Below are positions 46,528-55,545 of a DNA stretch of 64,000 nt, piece by piece. The notes below the pieces were generated by a model. That model worked only from the letters and a program-made list of their open reading frames with translations, did no database searches and was not told the origin of the DNA. Every line of letters begins with the position of its first letter. Position 1 is the stretch's first letter. Origin of the DNA: Devosia enhydra (GTDB lineage Bacteria > Pseudomonadota > Alphaproteobacteria > Rhizobiales > Devosiaceae); contig NZ_FPKU01000002.1 in the NCBI RefSeq assembly GCF_900119845.1, positions 901,381 through 965,380 of the forward strand. Direction: 5' to 3'. The position numbers and the translations under genes are program-made.

Positions 46528-48027
46528 TCAGGCCGGCGGTGACGGCCAGCGCGTCGGACGCGACCAGGCTTCGGCGCGGCGATAGGGCTTGAGGTCCTGC
46601 GCCGCGGCCATCGCCTCCGCTTCGGCGCGGGCATTGGCCAGTACGGCCGCCTCGTTAATGCGGAGCGGCTGCCGGTTACGCATGAGGATTTCGCCATCGA
46701 CGATGACGTCGCGCACATCGGCGGCGGTGGCATAGAGCACGAGCGACTGCGCCACATCATGGACCGCCCCGATATGGGGCGTGCGGAGATCGACGCAGAT
46801 GAGGTCGGCCCGCTTGCCGATCTCGAGCGAACCGATCTCATCGGCCATGCCCAGAACCTCCGCCGCCTCGATGGTCATCATGCCGATCAGCGTTTCGGGC
46901 GGCAGGATGGCCTGGGTATCGGCGGCCAGCCACTGGTTCCAGGCGGCCCGCGCCGGCTCGCGCCAGAGATCGTAGGGGGTATAGGTCGCCGCCCCGTCCG
47001 TGGTGATAGCGATGGCGCAGCCGGCTTCGCGCAGGGCGGGGATGGGCGCCATGCCATACCAGAGGTTTTCGTGGGTGAAGGCGACCGTCGCTATGCCCAC
47101 CCCATGGGCGCCCAGCACTTCGATCTCTGCCGGAGCGAGCCCGTTGGCATGGGCAACCACCAGCCCGCCGCCTTCGAGGAGGCTGTCGACCTCGGCGCGG
47201 CCGAACTGGTCGAGCATATAGGCGACCGAGCCCTTGAACATGTGGGTGTGGATGATGACGCCCAGCTCGCGCGCCATCGCCCGCATCGCCCGGGCATGGG
47301 CGAGGATCACCGGGGCGTCGGACGCATCGGGCATGCGGTTGGCGATGCGCCGATGCGGCACGTGCCGGCCAAAGAGATAAGGCGGGGCCAGCGCCGCGAG
47401 GATGCGGCCATCGCCGGCGCCGTGCCAGCGGGTGATGACATCGGCGGAAACGCGCAGCGTGTCTTCGGTCGAAAACGGCCGCCGGACCAGCCGCCCATCC
47501 TCCCAAAGGCTCGCGGCAAAGGGCTCGGGCAGATGCGGGAAGATCGGGTCGGGCGGGCCGATGCCCAGCACGAGGCGCAAGCCCGCTTCGACATAGGCCT
47601 TCGCCGTCACATCGGCAAAGACGGGATGGTCGGCGCGTGCCGGGGTGGCGCCGACGATGGTCTGCCCGGTGGTGACCCCCGCCTTCAGCCTTTCGAGCGC
47701 CGCAAGCTCGGCATCGGCGCGCCACCAGTTGGGCGTCGTGGCGCTCCAGTAGAGATGGCCGGGGGCGCCGTTGACCGGGTGAAAGAGCCCGCGCATCATG
47801 CCGTGCCCGGCATGGGCATAGGCATCCACGAGGCCGGGGAGCACGGCGGTGCCGGTCGCGTCTATGGTTTCGCGCGCCACAAATCGGGCGAGGATGTCGG
47901 CGCTCTCGCCCAGCGCCACGATCCGCCCGCCGGCGACAGCGATTGCGCCATCCGGCAGCTCGGGCCGCGCGGCATCGAGGGTCAGCACATGGCCGCCCGA
48001 TATGATGAGATCGACCGGCTGCTGCAT
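46528..48027 (-). CDS. Amidohydrolase (cytosine/guanine deaminase-like) with altered first metal ligand
   Basis: A 499-residue protein from ATG 48027 after GGGAGAG. It is of the subtype III amidohydrolase superfamily (TrzA/SsnA/guanine deaminase-like). PGLVDAYAHAGH replaces the usual HxH by Y70-A-H72. The later ligands, HTHMFKGS (near 262), VAHANG (near 290) and TTDGAA (Asp near 336), are kept. The composite beta-sandwich encloses the barrel. It deaminates or hydrolyses a cyclic C-N bond; the substrate is unknown. It is divergent from the cold-shock gene. Confidence 0.85.
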   Translation of the reverse strand: MQQPVDLIISGGHVLTLDAARPELPDGAIAVAGGRIVALGESADILARFVARETIDATGTAVLPGLVDAYAHAGHGMMRGLFHPVNGAPGHLYWSATTPNWWRADAELAALERLKAGVTTGQTIVGATPARADHPVFADVTAKAYVEAGLRLVLGIGPPDPIFPHLPEPFAASLWEDGRLVRRPFSTEDTLRVSADVITRWHGAGDGRILAALAPPYLFGRHVPHRRIANRMPDASDAPVILAHARAMRAMARELGVIIHTHMFKGSVAYMLDQFGRAEVDSLLEGGGLVVAHANGLAPAEIEVLGAHGVGIATVAFTHENLWYGMAPIPALREAGCAIAITTDGAATYTPYDLWREPARAAWNQWLAADTQAILPPETLIGMMTIEAAEVLGMADEIGSLEIGKRADLICVDLRTPHIGAVHDVAQSLVLYATAADVRDVIVDGEILMRNRQPLRINEAAVLANARAEAEAMAAAQDLKPYRRAEAWSRPTRWPSPPA

Positions 48028-48336
48028 TCGTCCACGCTCTCCCGGGGCCCTGCGGCACATTTGAGGCGCACTGTGGCAAAGCACGCGAACCGGCGCAACG
48101 GGCTCGCGCGGGGGGCGGTCACGGGATTTTGGCCCTCCAAAGGCCTTATCCTGTGCCGCTTGCGCTCTCGGGGACTTGCAGCTTTTCCGGTATCGATTAT
48201 TGTGCGGCCACACGTTTGCAGCCAGGTTGGCTGCGGTCGAAGTCATTCGGCTCCCAGGCTCTACTTTGCGAACGTCAAGCCTGCCTGCATGTCGCAGGCG
48301 GGGAAACCGCTCGCTTGAGCATCAAAGGACTACCCA
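48028..48336. promoter_or_regulatory. 309-base divergent intergenic region before cold-shock gene
   Basis: No convincing gene is seen. TTGCAG (48176-48181) and TATTGT (48198-48203), 16 bases apart, are a possible cspA promoter. This would leave a 5' leader of about 125 bases, in keeping with the structured leaders of cold-shock mRNAs. Confidence 0.4.
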
Positions 48337-48549
48337 ATGGCTATCAAAGGCACCGTCAAGTTCTTCAACACCACCAAGGGCTTCGGCTTCATTTCCCCCG
48401 AGACCGGCGGCAAGGATGCCTTCGTGCATATCTCGGCCGTGCAGCGTTCGGGCCTCGACGGTCTCTATGAGAACGACAAGGTCGAGTACGAGCTCGAGAC
48501 CGGCCGCGACGGCAAGGAATCGGCGACCAATCTGAAGCTGCTGGATTGA
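48337..48549 (+). CDS. cspA: Cold-shock protein
   Basis: A 70-residue OB-fold protein. RNP1 is KGFGFISPE and RNP2 is DAFVHIS, both intact. It binds single-stranded RNA and DNA and destabilises RNA structure. Length and sequence are typical of alphaproteobacterial CspA-like proteins. The start is preceded by AAAGGA. A long leader suggests post-transcriptional control. Confidence 0.95.
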   Translation: MAIKGTVKFFNTTKGFGFISPETGGKDAFVHISAVQRSGLDGLYENDKVEYELETGRDGKESATNLKLLD

Positions 48550-48555
48550 TCGTTC

Positions 48556-48577
48556 GAGGCGCTCTTGCGGGCGCCTC
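48556..48577 (+). terminator. Hairpin after cold-shock gene
   Basis: GAGGCGC (48556-48562) pairs with GCGCCTC (48571-48577) with an 8-base loop, 6 bases after the stop. It lacks a good T-run. Confidence 0.45.
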
Positions 48578-48626
48578 ACACGCTTTCGCGGCGTCCGGAC
48601 CCCGGGCGCCGTTCTCCGGGTGATCG

Positions 48627-49304
48627 ATGAACCCCTGGGTGCGCCTCGATACCGCCGCTGTTCCGGGCGGGTCAGACCAGCTGCGGCTGATGCAGCGCGG
48701 CGACGAATTCTCCATCATGCTGGGCACCAACGAGCTGATGAACAGCCGGCTCAGCGGTTCCGAAGAGGCGCTGGCCCAGCTTGCTGCCGGCCGGCTGGCC
48801 GGGCGACCCCATCCGCGCATCCTCATCGGCGGGCTGGGCATGGGCTTCACCCTGCGCGCCGCGCTTGCGGCCTTTGGCGCAGATGCCAGCATCGTCGTTG
48901 CCGAACTGGTGCCCGAAGTGATCGCCTGGGCCAAAGGGCCGCTCGCGCCGGTCTTCGGCACCTGCCTCTCAGACCCCCGCGTCAGCATCATCGCCGGCGA
49001 TGTCGGCAGCCTCATCGCCAGGGCGCCGGGCTATGACGCCATTCTTCTCGATGTCGACAACGGTCCCGAGGGTGTGAGCCGGGCCGAGAACGATCGGCTC
49101 TATGATGCACGCGGTCTCAAGGCGAGCCGTGCCGCCCTCACCCCCGGCGGCATCCTCGCGGTCTGGTCCTCGGGCCCCAGCCCCAGCTTCACCCGCCGCA
49201 TGCAGGCGGCCGGCTTCCTGACCGAGGAGGTGCGAACGCGGGCCCGCTCAGGCGGACGCGGCGCCCGCCACATCATCTGGCTGGGCGAAAAGGCTAGGGT
49301 CTAG
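48627..49304 (+). CDS. Spermidine synthase-like methyltransferase-fold protein
   Basis: A 225-residue protein of the SpeE-like Rossmann fold. The nucleotide-binding GGLGMGFTLRAAL loop (near 69), the acidic VVAELVPEVIAW strand end, the ADVGSL-type GDVGSL segment and the DAILLDVDNGPEGV motif match. True spermidine synthases have D-G at the aminopropyl site and are about 280 residues; this one is shorter, so polyamine synthesis is not sure. It follows cspA on the same strand. Confidence 0.8.
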   Translation: MNPWVRLDTAAVPGGSDQLRLMQRGDEFSIMLGTNELMNSRLSGSEEALAQLAAGRLAGRPHPRILIGGLGMGFTLRAALAAFGADASIVVAELVPEVIAWAKGPLAPVFGTCLSDPRVSIIAGDVGSLIARAPGYDAILLDVDNGPEGVSRAENDRLYDARGLKASRAALTPGGILAVWSSGPSPSFTRRMQAAGFLTEEVRTRARSGGRGARHIIWLGEKARV

Positions 49305-49409
49305 GCCGCAAACGCGCCCACAATGCGCCGCACGACATGCAGCGCGCTCAAGAGACATTACCGATTTGAAGTGATGGTCTTCTGACGCGCCCAAGGCGCT
49401 ATTCGGAGA

Positions 49410-49485
<76 letters not shown>

Positions 49486-49500
49486 GCTCCGAATGCAGCG

Positions 49501-49528
49501 CATATACCCAATAGCGGACGCCAAGCCT
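49501..49528 (-). promoter_or_regulatory. Putative tRNA-Ala promoter
   Basis: On the minus strand TATATG (49501-49506) lies 15 bases before the tRNA 5' end, with TAGGCT about 17 bases further up as a weak -35. An AT-rich stretch lies just upstream. Confidence 0.5.
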
Positions 49529-49630
49529 AGCGTTTTTTTCAGCTTTTTTGCTCTCGGTCCACGAGAGCCGGACGGGCACCGCAAACCGCCCGGCCGGCTG
49601 ATGCTCGCGCGCGTTGCGCGCAGCGCCGCC

Positions 49631-50641
49631 CTATCGGGCCGGCAGGGTGCGGACGGTTTCGACCACCGAATCCGGGGCCGCGATCAGCCTATGCCCCAGC
49701 AGCGCCTCGGCCGGAGCCGAAGCGAAACTGCGCTTGTGGCCCAGATCCTCGACCACGCCACGGGCGCTCTGGTCGAAGAGGGCGAAGATGCGCATGGCCC
49801 AGTCGGGCAGGGGCAGGCGCGGGACGCGACCGGCGCGGTCGGGAACGCGTGCGCGGATGATCTCGGCCACTTCGGCGAGGAACAGGGTCCGCTCGCTCAT
49901 GAGGAAGCGGCGGCCCCCGGCATCGGGCGCCGTCAGGGCGCGGACATGGGCCTCGGCGACGTCGCGGACATCGACGATGCCGAAGGAAAGGCGCGGCAGG
50001 GCGGGCACCTTGCCCTCGACTATGCTCTTGACGAGCGTGGCTGAGGTGCCCGGATCCTCGTCGAGCAGGGGGCCGAGCACGAGGGCGGGGTTGATGGTGG
50101 CGAGGCGATCATGCCAGCCGGCCGCGTCCACGATCTCCCAGGCGCGGCGCTCGGCCCGCGTCTTGGATTCGGTATAGGCGGTGACGTCGGGCTGGCCCAG
50201 CACCGTCCAGTCGGCATCGGTGAAGGTGCGGTCGCCGGGAGGATGGCCATAGCCTACGGCGGCAACCGAGGAGGTCAGCACGATCCGCTCGACATCGGCG
50301 GCGATGGCGGCCCGGAGGGCCCGTTCGGTGCCCTCGACGGCCGGGCGGATCAGCGTGTCGCGATCCTTTGGCGGGGCGATGACGAAGGGCGAGGCGGTGT
50401 GGAGCACGAAGCGGCAATCCCTCGCCGCATCGGCCCAGCCTTTGTCGGCCAAAAGGTCGAGCGCCACGAAGTCGAGCCGCCCGAGATCGGCGCCATGGCC
50501 GGCAAGGGTCTCGCGCACCTTGTCGGCCTTGCCGATGTCGCGAATGCTGCCGCGCACCTCGTAGCCCGCCTTGAGCGCAGCGAGCGCCACATGTCCGCCG
50601 ATGAAGCCGGATATGCCGGTAAGCAGCACGCGATCGGCCAT
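49631..50641 (-). CDS. NAD-dependent epimerase/dehydratase-family reductase (DFR-like SDR)
   Basis: A 336-residue extended short-chain dehydrogenase. The cofactor loop LLTGISGFIGGHV is at the N-terminus, the catalytic Ser is in LTSSVAAV (near 122) and YxxxK is YTESK (near 159). It resembles dihydroflavonol-4-reductase-like aldehyde reductases. ATG 50641 follows AAGGAGA. It is cytoplasmic. The substrate is unknown. It is monocistronic and probably uses NADPH, judged only by family. Confidence 0.9.
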   Translation of the reverse strand: MADRVLLTGISGFIGGHVALAALKAGYEVRGSIRDIGKADKVRETLAGHGADLGRLDFVALDLLADKGWADAARDCRFVLHTASPFVIAPPKDRDTLIRPAVEGTERALRAAIAADVERIVLTSSVAAVGYGHPPGDRTFTDADWTVLGQPDVTAYTESKTRAERRAWEIVDAAGWHDRLATINPALVLGPLLDEDPGTSATLVKSIVEGKVPALPRLSFGIVDVRDVAEAHVRALTAPDAGGRRFLMSERTLFLAEVAEIIRARVPDRAGRVPRLPLPDWAMRIFALFDQSARGVVEDLGHKRSFASAPAEALLGHRLIAAPDSVVETVRTLPAR

Positions 50642-50718
50642 GTCATGTCTCCTTGAGGGTTTTCACCCTGGAGATATGGATCGCGCGCCGCCGGTTCAAT
50701 GCGGGCCGGGCTAGGGGA

Positions 50719-51732
50719 TCAGACGGTTTCCCAGCCGCCGCTCTTTTCGCTGCGGAAGATCGCGTCGATGACCTTCATGTTGGCGATGGCATCCTCGACG
50801 CCCCATTCGAGCGATCTGCCGCTGAACACCGCCTGAGCGAAGGCCTCGGCCTGCTCGGTGTACTGATCGCAGGCACGGATGATCTCGCGACGGGCCAGCG
50901 TGCCATCGAGGCTCGCACCGGTATCGATGGTGATCGCGCTGGGCGTGTCGGGCAGCGCATTGAAGGGAATGGCGATCTCAAGCCGGCCGTTGGTGCCCAG
51001 CACCTCGACGCGCTGCTGCGGCACAAGTTGGGTGGAGCAGGTGAAGACGAGCTGGCGGTCCTGGCCGAAATCGGCGAGCGCGCTGGTCAGCCGGTCGGTG
51101 CCGAAAGCAGGATCGCGATCCATCAGCGTCACGACGCGCGAGGGCTCAGCCTCAAAGAGGAAGCGGCCCGAGATGATGGCGTAGCAGCCGATATCCATGA
51201 GCCCGCCACCCCCGATATCGGCCTGGTTGCGGACATTGGCGGGGTCCATGTTGCGATAGGCGAAGACGACGCGGATGGCCCGCACTTCGCCCAGCTCGCC
51301 CGAGCGCACGATCTCGCGGGCCCGGATCCATTGCGGGTGGAAGCGCACCATGAAGGCTTCGTAGATCAGGCGGTCGCGCGGCGCCTCGCGCAGCTGCGCG
51401 GCCTCGGCGGCATCGAGGGCAACCGGCTTTTCGCACAGCACATGCTTGCCGGCACGGGCGGCAGCCAGCGTGATGGGCACATGCAGGTGATTGGGGAGCG
51501 GATTGTAGATGGCGTCGATCTCGGGATCGGCGAACAGCTCCTCATAGCTGCCATAGGCCCTGGGGATGCCCATCTGGCGGGCCGCGGCCTCGGCGCGCGG
51601 CAGATCGCGCGAGGCGATCGCCACGATCTCGGAGGAGGGGGATTTGCGGATGCCGGGGATCACCTTGGTGAGCCCGATCTTGGCGGTGGATACGATGCCC
51701 CATCTGAGCTTGCGCTGGGCGGTCATGGACAT
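50719..51732 (-). CDS. Gfo/Idh/MocA-family oxidoreductase
   Basis: A 337-residue NAD(P)-dependent oxidoreductase. The Rossmann motif RWGIVSTAKIGLTKVIP is N-terminal (GxxxxG variant), VLCEKPVALDAAEA carries the conserved EKP with its Lys (near 97), and IGCYAII is in the C-terminal domain. ATG 51732 (MSMTAQ) follows GAGGAG; a second ATG lies two codons downstream. The family oxidises or reduces sugars, inositols and related polyols. No pathway partner is next to it. Confidence 0.9.
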   Translation of the reverse strand: MSMTAQRKLRWGIVSTAKIGLTKVIPGIRKSPSSEIVAIASRDLPRAEAAARQMGIPRAYGSYEELFADPEIDAIYNPLPNHLHVPITLAAARAGKHVLCEKPVALDAAEAAQLREAPRDRLIYEAFMVRFHPQWIRAREIVRSGELGEVRAIRVVFAYRNMDPANVRNQADIGGGGLMDIGCYAIISGRFLFEAEPSRVVTLMDRDPAFGTDRLTSALADFGQDRQLVFTCSTQLVPQQRVEVLGTNGRLEIAIPFNALPDTPSAITIDTGASLDGTLARREIIRACDQYTEQAEAFAQAVFSGRSLEWGVEDAIANMKVIDAIFRSEKSGGWETV

Positions 51733-51928
51733 GGATCTCCTCTGATGCATGCAAGGGTTTAGCGGTGGGGTCGCGGCCCTGTCCAGCAGGGTCGGCGAAC
51801 GGTTCATGCGCGCGGCACACCGCGTGGCGCAAAAAATCCATCCTGCGGCGGAACCACCTTTCCGTTTCCCGCATTCAGACACGATTTGCCGGGCACCAAG
51901 CGCCGGCTCTCGCCTTTCGGATCTGCCT

Positions 51929-53359
51929 GTGAGCGCTGACTACGCAAGGATTTTCCAGAGCCTTCCGGTGCCCTTCATGGTGCTGGACCGTAATCTGCGG
52001 TTCGTCGAGGCCAACGCAGCCTATTGCGCCGCAACCACGAGCCGGCGCGCCGACCTGATCGGGCGCCACGTCTTCGAGGCTTTCCCGGAAGAGGGCGATA
52101 ATCTGCGGCGCTATCAGGAGGCCTTCGAGCGGGCGCTGGCGGGCGAGGAGAATGTCGTCGCCTTCTTCCCCTATGCCGTTCCCGGCCCCAACGGACAGCG
52201 CGTGCTCAAATACTGGAGCTGCACCCATACCCCGCTGCGGAACGATGCGGGGGACGTGACCCACATCATCCAGCAGGCAGAGGACGTCACCGGCCTTGCC
52301 GCCGAGGCTCCGGATGCGACGGCCGGCATGCAGGCCAAGGTGACCAAGCGGGCCCAGCGGCTCGAGAGCCTGAGCCAGACGCTGCGCGCTGAAGGCGATT
52401 TCCTCAAGCGCCTGTTCCAGTCCGCGCCGGGCTTCATGGCGGTGTTTTCCGGCCCGGACCAGACGGTGGAACTGGCCAACGACGCCTTTCGACGGCTCGT
52501 GGGCAAAGACGATGTGGTGGGGCGAAGCCTCGCCGAGATCACGGGGCATTTCAGTGCCACCGGCGCGAGCGCGCGGCCCGGTACGGGCAGCGCCTTCATC
52601 GCCGAGGCCTTTCCGCTCTTGGTGCGCGACCCCGATGGCGGCGCGCAGCGGCGCATCTATCTCGATTTCGTCTGGCAGCCGATCATCGATGACGATGGCA
52701 CCCAGGTCGCCGTGTTCGTCCAGGGCAATGACGTGACCGAGAAGGTGCAGGCCAGCCATCATCAGCAATTGCTGCTCGACGAGATCAACCACCGGGTCAA
52801 GAACACCCTGGCCGTCGTGCAGGCGCTGGTGCTGCAGACGCTGCGGAGCACGCCGTCGCCGGCAGAATTCAGCACCAAGCTGCAGGCCCGCCTCGCAGCG
52901 CTTTCGGGCACGCATAATCTTTTGACCGAAACCGCCTGGAACGGGGTCGAGCTCAGGGCGCTGCTGCATCAGGAACTGGCCCATTTCGGGGAAAGGCGCA
53001 TCGCGCTTTCCGGACCCGCCGCCCTGCTTTCGCCACGTCGCACCGTCAATCTGGGGCTCGTGTTCCATGAGCTGGCGACCAATGCCGCCAAATATGGTGC
53101 ACTCTCGGTGCCCGATGGGCGTGTGACGGTGAGCTGGCAGGTGCTGCCCGACGAAGAGGGGCGCCCCGAGCGCCTCGAAATCGTCTGGGAAGAATCCGGC
53201 GGCCCCCCCGTGGTCAAGCCTGGCGAAGCCGGGTTCGGAACACGCCTCATCGAACGGACCATGCGGGCCAAGCCCGATGCCCGCTTCAGCATCGATTACC
53301 GGCCGCAGGGCCTTCTGGCCCGCTTCGACATGCCGGCCGAACATGGAGACGCCACATGA
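51929..53359 (+). CDS. PAS-PAS HWE/HisKA_2-type sensor histidine kinase
   Basis: About 476 residues if GTG 51929 is used; longer starts such as ATG 51749 are open but add no known domain. Two PAS domains (about 1-120 and 160-270) are followed by the phosphoacceptor box DEINHRVKNTL (H288) of the HWE/HisKA_2 class, and a HATPase domain with HELATNAAKYGAL and FGTRLIE. There is no TM segment or signal peptide, so it senses inside the cell. Its last codon overlaps the receiver gene by four bases, so they are partners. General stress or light/redox input is usual for this class. Confidence 0.85.
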   Translation: MSADYARIFQSLPVPFMVLDRNLRFVEANAAYCAATTSRRADLIGRHVFEAFPEEGDNLRRYQEAFERALAGEENVVAFFPYAVPGPNGQRVLKYWSCTHTPLRNDAGDVTHIIQQAEDVTGLAAEAPDATAGMQAKVTKRAQRLESLSQTLRAEGDFLKRLFQSAPGFMAVFSGPDQTVELANDAFRRLVGKDDVVGRSLAEITGHFSATGASARPGTGSAFIAEAFPLLVRDPDGGAQRRIYLDFVWQPIIDDDGTQVAVFVQGNDVTEKVQASHHQQLLLDEINHRVKNTLAVVQALVLQTLRSTPSPAEFSTKLQARLAALSGTHNLLTETAWNGVELRALLHQELAHFGERRIALSGPAALLSPRRTVNLGLVFHELATNAAKYGALSVPDGRVTVSWQVLPDEEGRPERLEIVWEESGGPPVVKPGEAGFGTRLIERTMRAKPDARFSIDYRPQGLLARFDMPAEHGDAT

Positions 53360-53727
53360 GCGGGTCGCCGCTGTCCGATCTGCAGGTCCTCATTCTCGAG
53401 GACGAGCCTCTGGTCTCGATGATGACGGAGGACATGGTCGTCGATCTGGGCGGAACCGTCGTGGGCCCGTTCTCGCGGCTCGATGCGCTGGTGCGCCATA
53501 TCGAGGCCGGGGGCGGATGCGACCTGGCGCTGCTCGACGTGAACGTCAATGGCGAGCGCTCGACGACGGTCGCCGATTTGTTGCGGGCGCGCGACATCCC
53601 GATCATCTTCTGTACCGGCTATGACGATGCCGGCATCGGCGAGGCCTGGCGCTCGGCTCCGCGGCTGCGCAAGCCCTTCAGCGACGCCGAGCTGGAGCAG
53701 GCGATGCGCTCGGCGCTCGGGCGCTGA
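53356..53727 (+). CDS. Single-domain response regulator, FATGUY-type receiver
   Basis: A 123-residue receiver. The acidic pocket is LEDEP (E15, D16), the phosphoacceptor D61 is in LLDVNVN, and IIFCTGYDD (FCTGY at 85-89) is the FAT-GUY-like signature, followed by the conserved K in LRKPF. It lacks an output domain, so it may act as a phosphate shuttle or sink. ATGA overlap with the HWE kinase indicates it is the cognate receiver. Confidence 0.9.
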   Translation: MSGSPLSDLQVLILEDEPLVSMMTEDMVVDLGGTVVGPFSRLDALVRHIEAGGGCDLALLDVNVNGERSTTVADLLRARDIPIIFCTGYDDAGIGEAWRSAPRLRKPFSDAELEQAMRSALGR

Positions 53728-53733
53728 GGCCGA

Positions 53734-55083
53734 TCAGGCGCGAACCGGCAGCCCGAACATCTGGTCCTGCAAGGACCGCAGGCGATAGAGCTTGGTGCTT
53801 CTATCGGGGGTGGCGTTGGCGGTGGTGATGAGGTCACCTTTTTTTACCGGCGCGGTGACCTTGCCGCCTTCGAGCAGCCCCACGGGCACGGCCCCGCGCG
53901 CGCGGGAATCCCCGATGGTCATGACGAAGCTGCGATAGCAGGTTTCCCCGATGGCATCGAAGGTCTCGCCGACCGCAAGGTCGCGCTTGGCCACGGCGCA
54001 GACTTCGGCGACGGGCTCGGGCAGGGGCACCATGTCGGGCCGGCCATAGAGCATGATGCGGGCCGCCGTCAGCGGCACTTCGAGGCTGGTGAGGTGGTAG
54101 GGGCGGAAAAAGCTGTAATAGGGCCCCACCCCCACATGCAGGTCGTCCATGCGCTCGATGATGCGCGGGTGCTCGGCCTCGACGATGACGAAGACCCCCG
54201 GCGCGACGCCCTTGCCGACCGTGAAGTCGACGACGCCCTTCTTGTTGAGGATGCCGCCATCTTCTTTCGGGATCAGCACCTTGACCATCTGGTCGCGGTC
54301 GGCCTTGGGGCCGTGCATGCCCGGCACGTCGGGCACGAGCCCGGTGGCATTGGCGATGGCGCACATTTCGACCATCGTCTTTGAGCCGTCGACGAACTCC
54401 ACCAGCATGCGCGGGTTCATGTTGCGACGGATCGCTTCCTCGCGATAGTCGTCGGGTACCGCGTCGTGGTTCAGCGGGTTGTTCTTGCCCTTGCCGGCCG
54501 AAACGATGCGATAGCCGAGCGCGGTGGCGAACTCGATCAGTTCCATGCAGCTGGAGGGCTCATCGCCCGCGCCCACCGAATAGACCACGCCGAGCCGGTC
54601 CGCTTCCTTCTTGAGATAGGGGCCGATGGTGACGTCGGCCTCGACATTCATCATCACCAGATGCTTGCCGTGCTCCATTGCGGTCAGGCAGAAATCGGCC
54701 GCGACACCCGGCTTGCCGGTTGCATCGATGACCACGTCGATCTCGGGGATGGTGACGAGCGTATCGGCCGGCGTGATGGCGATCTTGCCCATGCCGATGG
54801 CGGCGCTGGCCTTGCCGGCGCTCTCGCATTCGACGCCCATGCTGTCATCGCCATAGGCGATATCCATCGCGGCGCGCGCGGTATGGGGCCGGCGCGTGGC
54901 GATGGCGGCGATTTCGACGCCGCGCATCAGGGCGCCCTGGGTGACGAGATCGGTGCCCATCTCTCCCGAGCCGATGACGCCGATGCGGATCGGCTTGCCG
55001 GCATCGGCACGCGCCGCGAGATCGCGGGCGATACCGGTGAGGTGGACGTTGGCGAGGCTTTTCGGCGGGGCGGAGGGCTTCAT
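53734..55083 (-). CDS. DRL-like NAD(P)-dependent oxidoreductase with SAF domain
   Basis: A 449-residue protein. The Rossmann motif RIGVIGSGEMGTDLV lies at about 33-47, with a homoserine-dehydrogenase-like middle (TGKPGVAADFCLTAMEHGKH, NVEADVTIGPYLK) and a SAF-like C-terminal domain (KRDLAVGETFDAIG, KKGDLITTANA). This is the architecture of DXR-like (DRL) enzymes, shown in Brucella to catalyse the DXP reductoisomerase step of the MEP pathway. The family has other members, so the activity is not certain. It is monocistronic and convergent with the receiver gene. Confidence 0.75.
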   Translation of the reverse strand: MKPSAPPKSLANVHLTGIARDLAARADAGKPIRIGVIGSGEMGTDLVTQGALMRGVEIAAIATRRPHTARAAMDIAYGDDSMGVECESAGKASAAIGMGKIAITPADTLVTIPEIDVVIDATGKPGVAADFCLTAMEHGKHLVMMNVEADVTIGPYLKKEADRLGVVYSVGAGDEPSSCMELIEFATALGYRIVSAGKGKNNPLNHDAVPDDYREEAIRRNMNPRMLVEFVDGSKTMVEMCAIANATGLVPDVPGMHGPKADRDQMVKVLIPKEDGGILNKKGVVDFTVGKGVAPGVFVIVEAEHPRIIERMDDLHVGVGPYYSFFRPYHLTSLEVPLTAARIMLYGRPDMVPLPEPVAEVCAVAKRDLAVGETFDAIGETCYRSFVMTIGDSRARGAVPVGLLEGGKVTAPVKKGDLITTANATPDRSTKLYRLRSLQDQMFGLPVRA

Positions 55084-55187
55084 GATCCGATGCTCCTAGC
55101 ATCGCCCCGGGGTGTTGGGAACTGGGGCGGCGCGGCGCCTTGGTAGAAATCCGCAAAGAGGCTGAATCGGCCGTCACGCACCGGCAT

Positions 55188-55209
55188 TTAGCACTTCCTA
55201 AAGGGTTGC
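55188..55209 (+). promoter_or_regulatory. Chemotaxis upstream element 1 (TTAG-N6-CTAA)
   Basis: TTAGCACTTCCTAAAGGGTTGC lies 45 bases before the STAS gene. It matches the element at 59159-59180 at 18 of 22 positions. The TTAG-N6-CTAA dyad recalls CtrA-like TTAA-N7-TTAA sites but is not identical. Confidence 0.5.
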
Positions 55210-55254
55210 CGGAGACACTTACGCCCAGGAATTGAGGCAGGGGACCGCAGCGCT

Positions 55255-55545
55255 ATGGCCGAGGCAGCCGGAAAGACCGTGGCATTGCCGCCCGTGGTCG
55301 ATCTCGACAGTCTCGACCGGGTGCGCGACCAGCTGCTCGACGCAGTCGAAACCGGCCCTGTCGTGATCGATGGCAGTGCGGTGCGGCGCGTGGCGACCAA
55401 CGCCCTGTTCATGCTGGTGAGTGCCGCCGAGACCGCCCGTCGCAACGGGTTCTCGCTGGAATTGCGGGCCCAGAGCCAGGCGCTCTCGGTTGCAATAATG
55501 CGGCTGGGGCTGGGCGATCGGTTCGCCGGCTTCACCAGGGGATGA
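55255..55545 (+). CDS. STAS-domain protein of chemotaxis operon
   Basis: A 96-residue STAS protein. The motif normally reading DSSGL is VATNAL here, so the phosphorylatable Ser is replaced by Thr or Asn and the Asp and Gly are lost; classic SpoIIAA-type switching by phosphorylation is unlikely. It overlaps cheY1 by four bases. In rhizobial che operons a small STAS-like protein at this place (orf2/CheS type) assists the kinase CheA in resetting CheY1. The assignment to that role is by position. Confidence 0.85.
   Translation: MAEAAGKTVALPPVVDLDSLDRVRDQLLDAVETGPVVIDGSAVRRVATNALFMLVSAAETARRNGFSLELRAQSQALSVAIMRLGLGDRFAGFTRG

Noticed and set aside
55084-55254. Small gene between the DRL-like gene and the STAS gene
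   Set aside because: No frame with a start, ribosome site and plausible protein is found; the region is best read as promoter.
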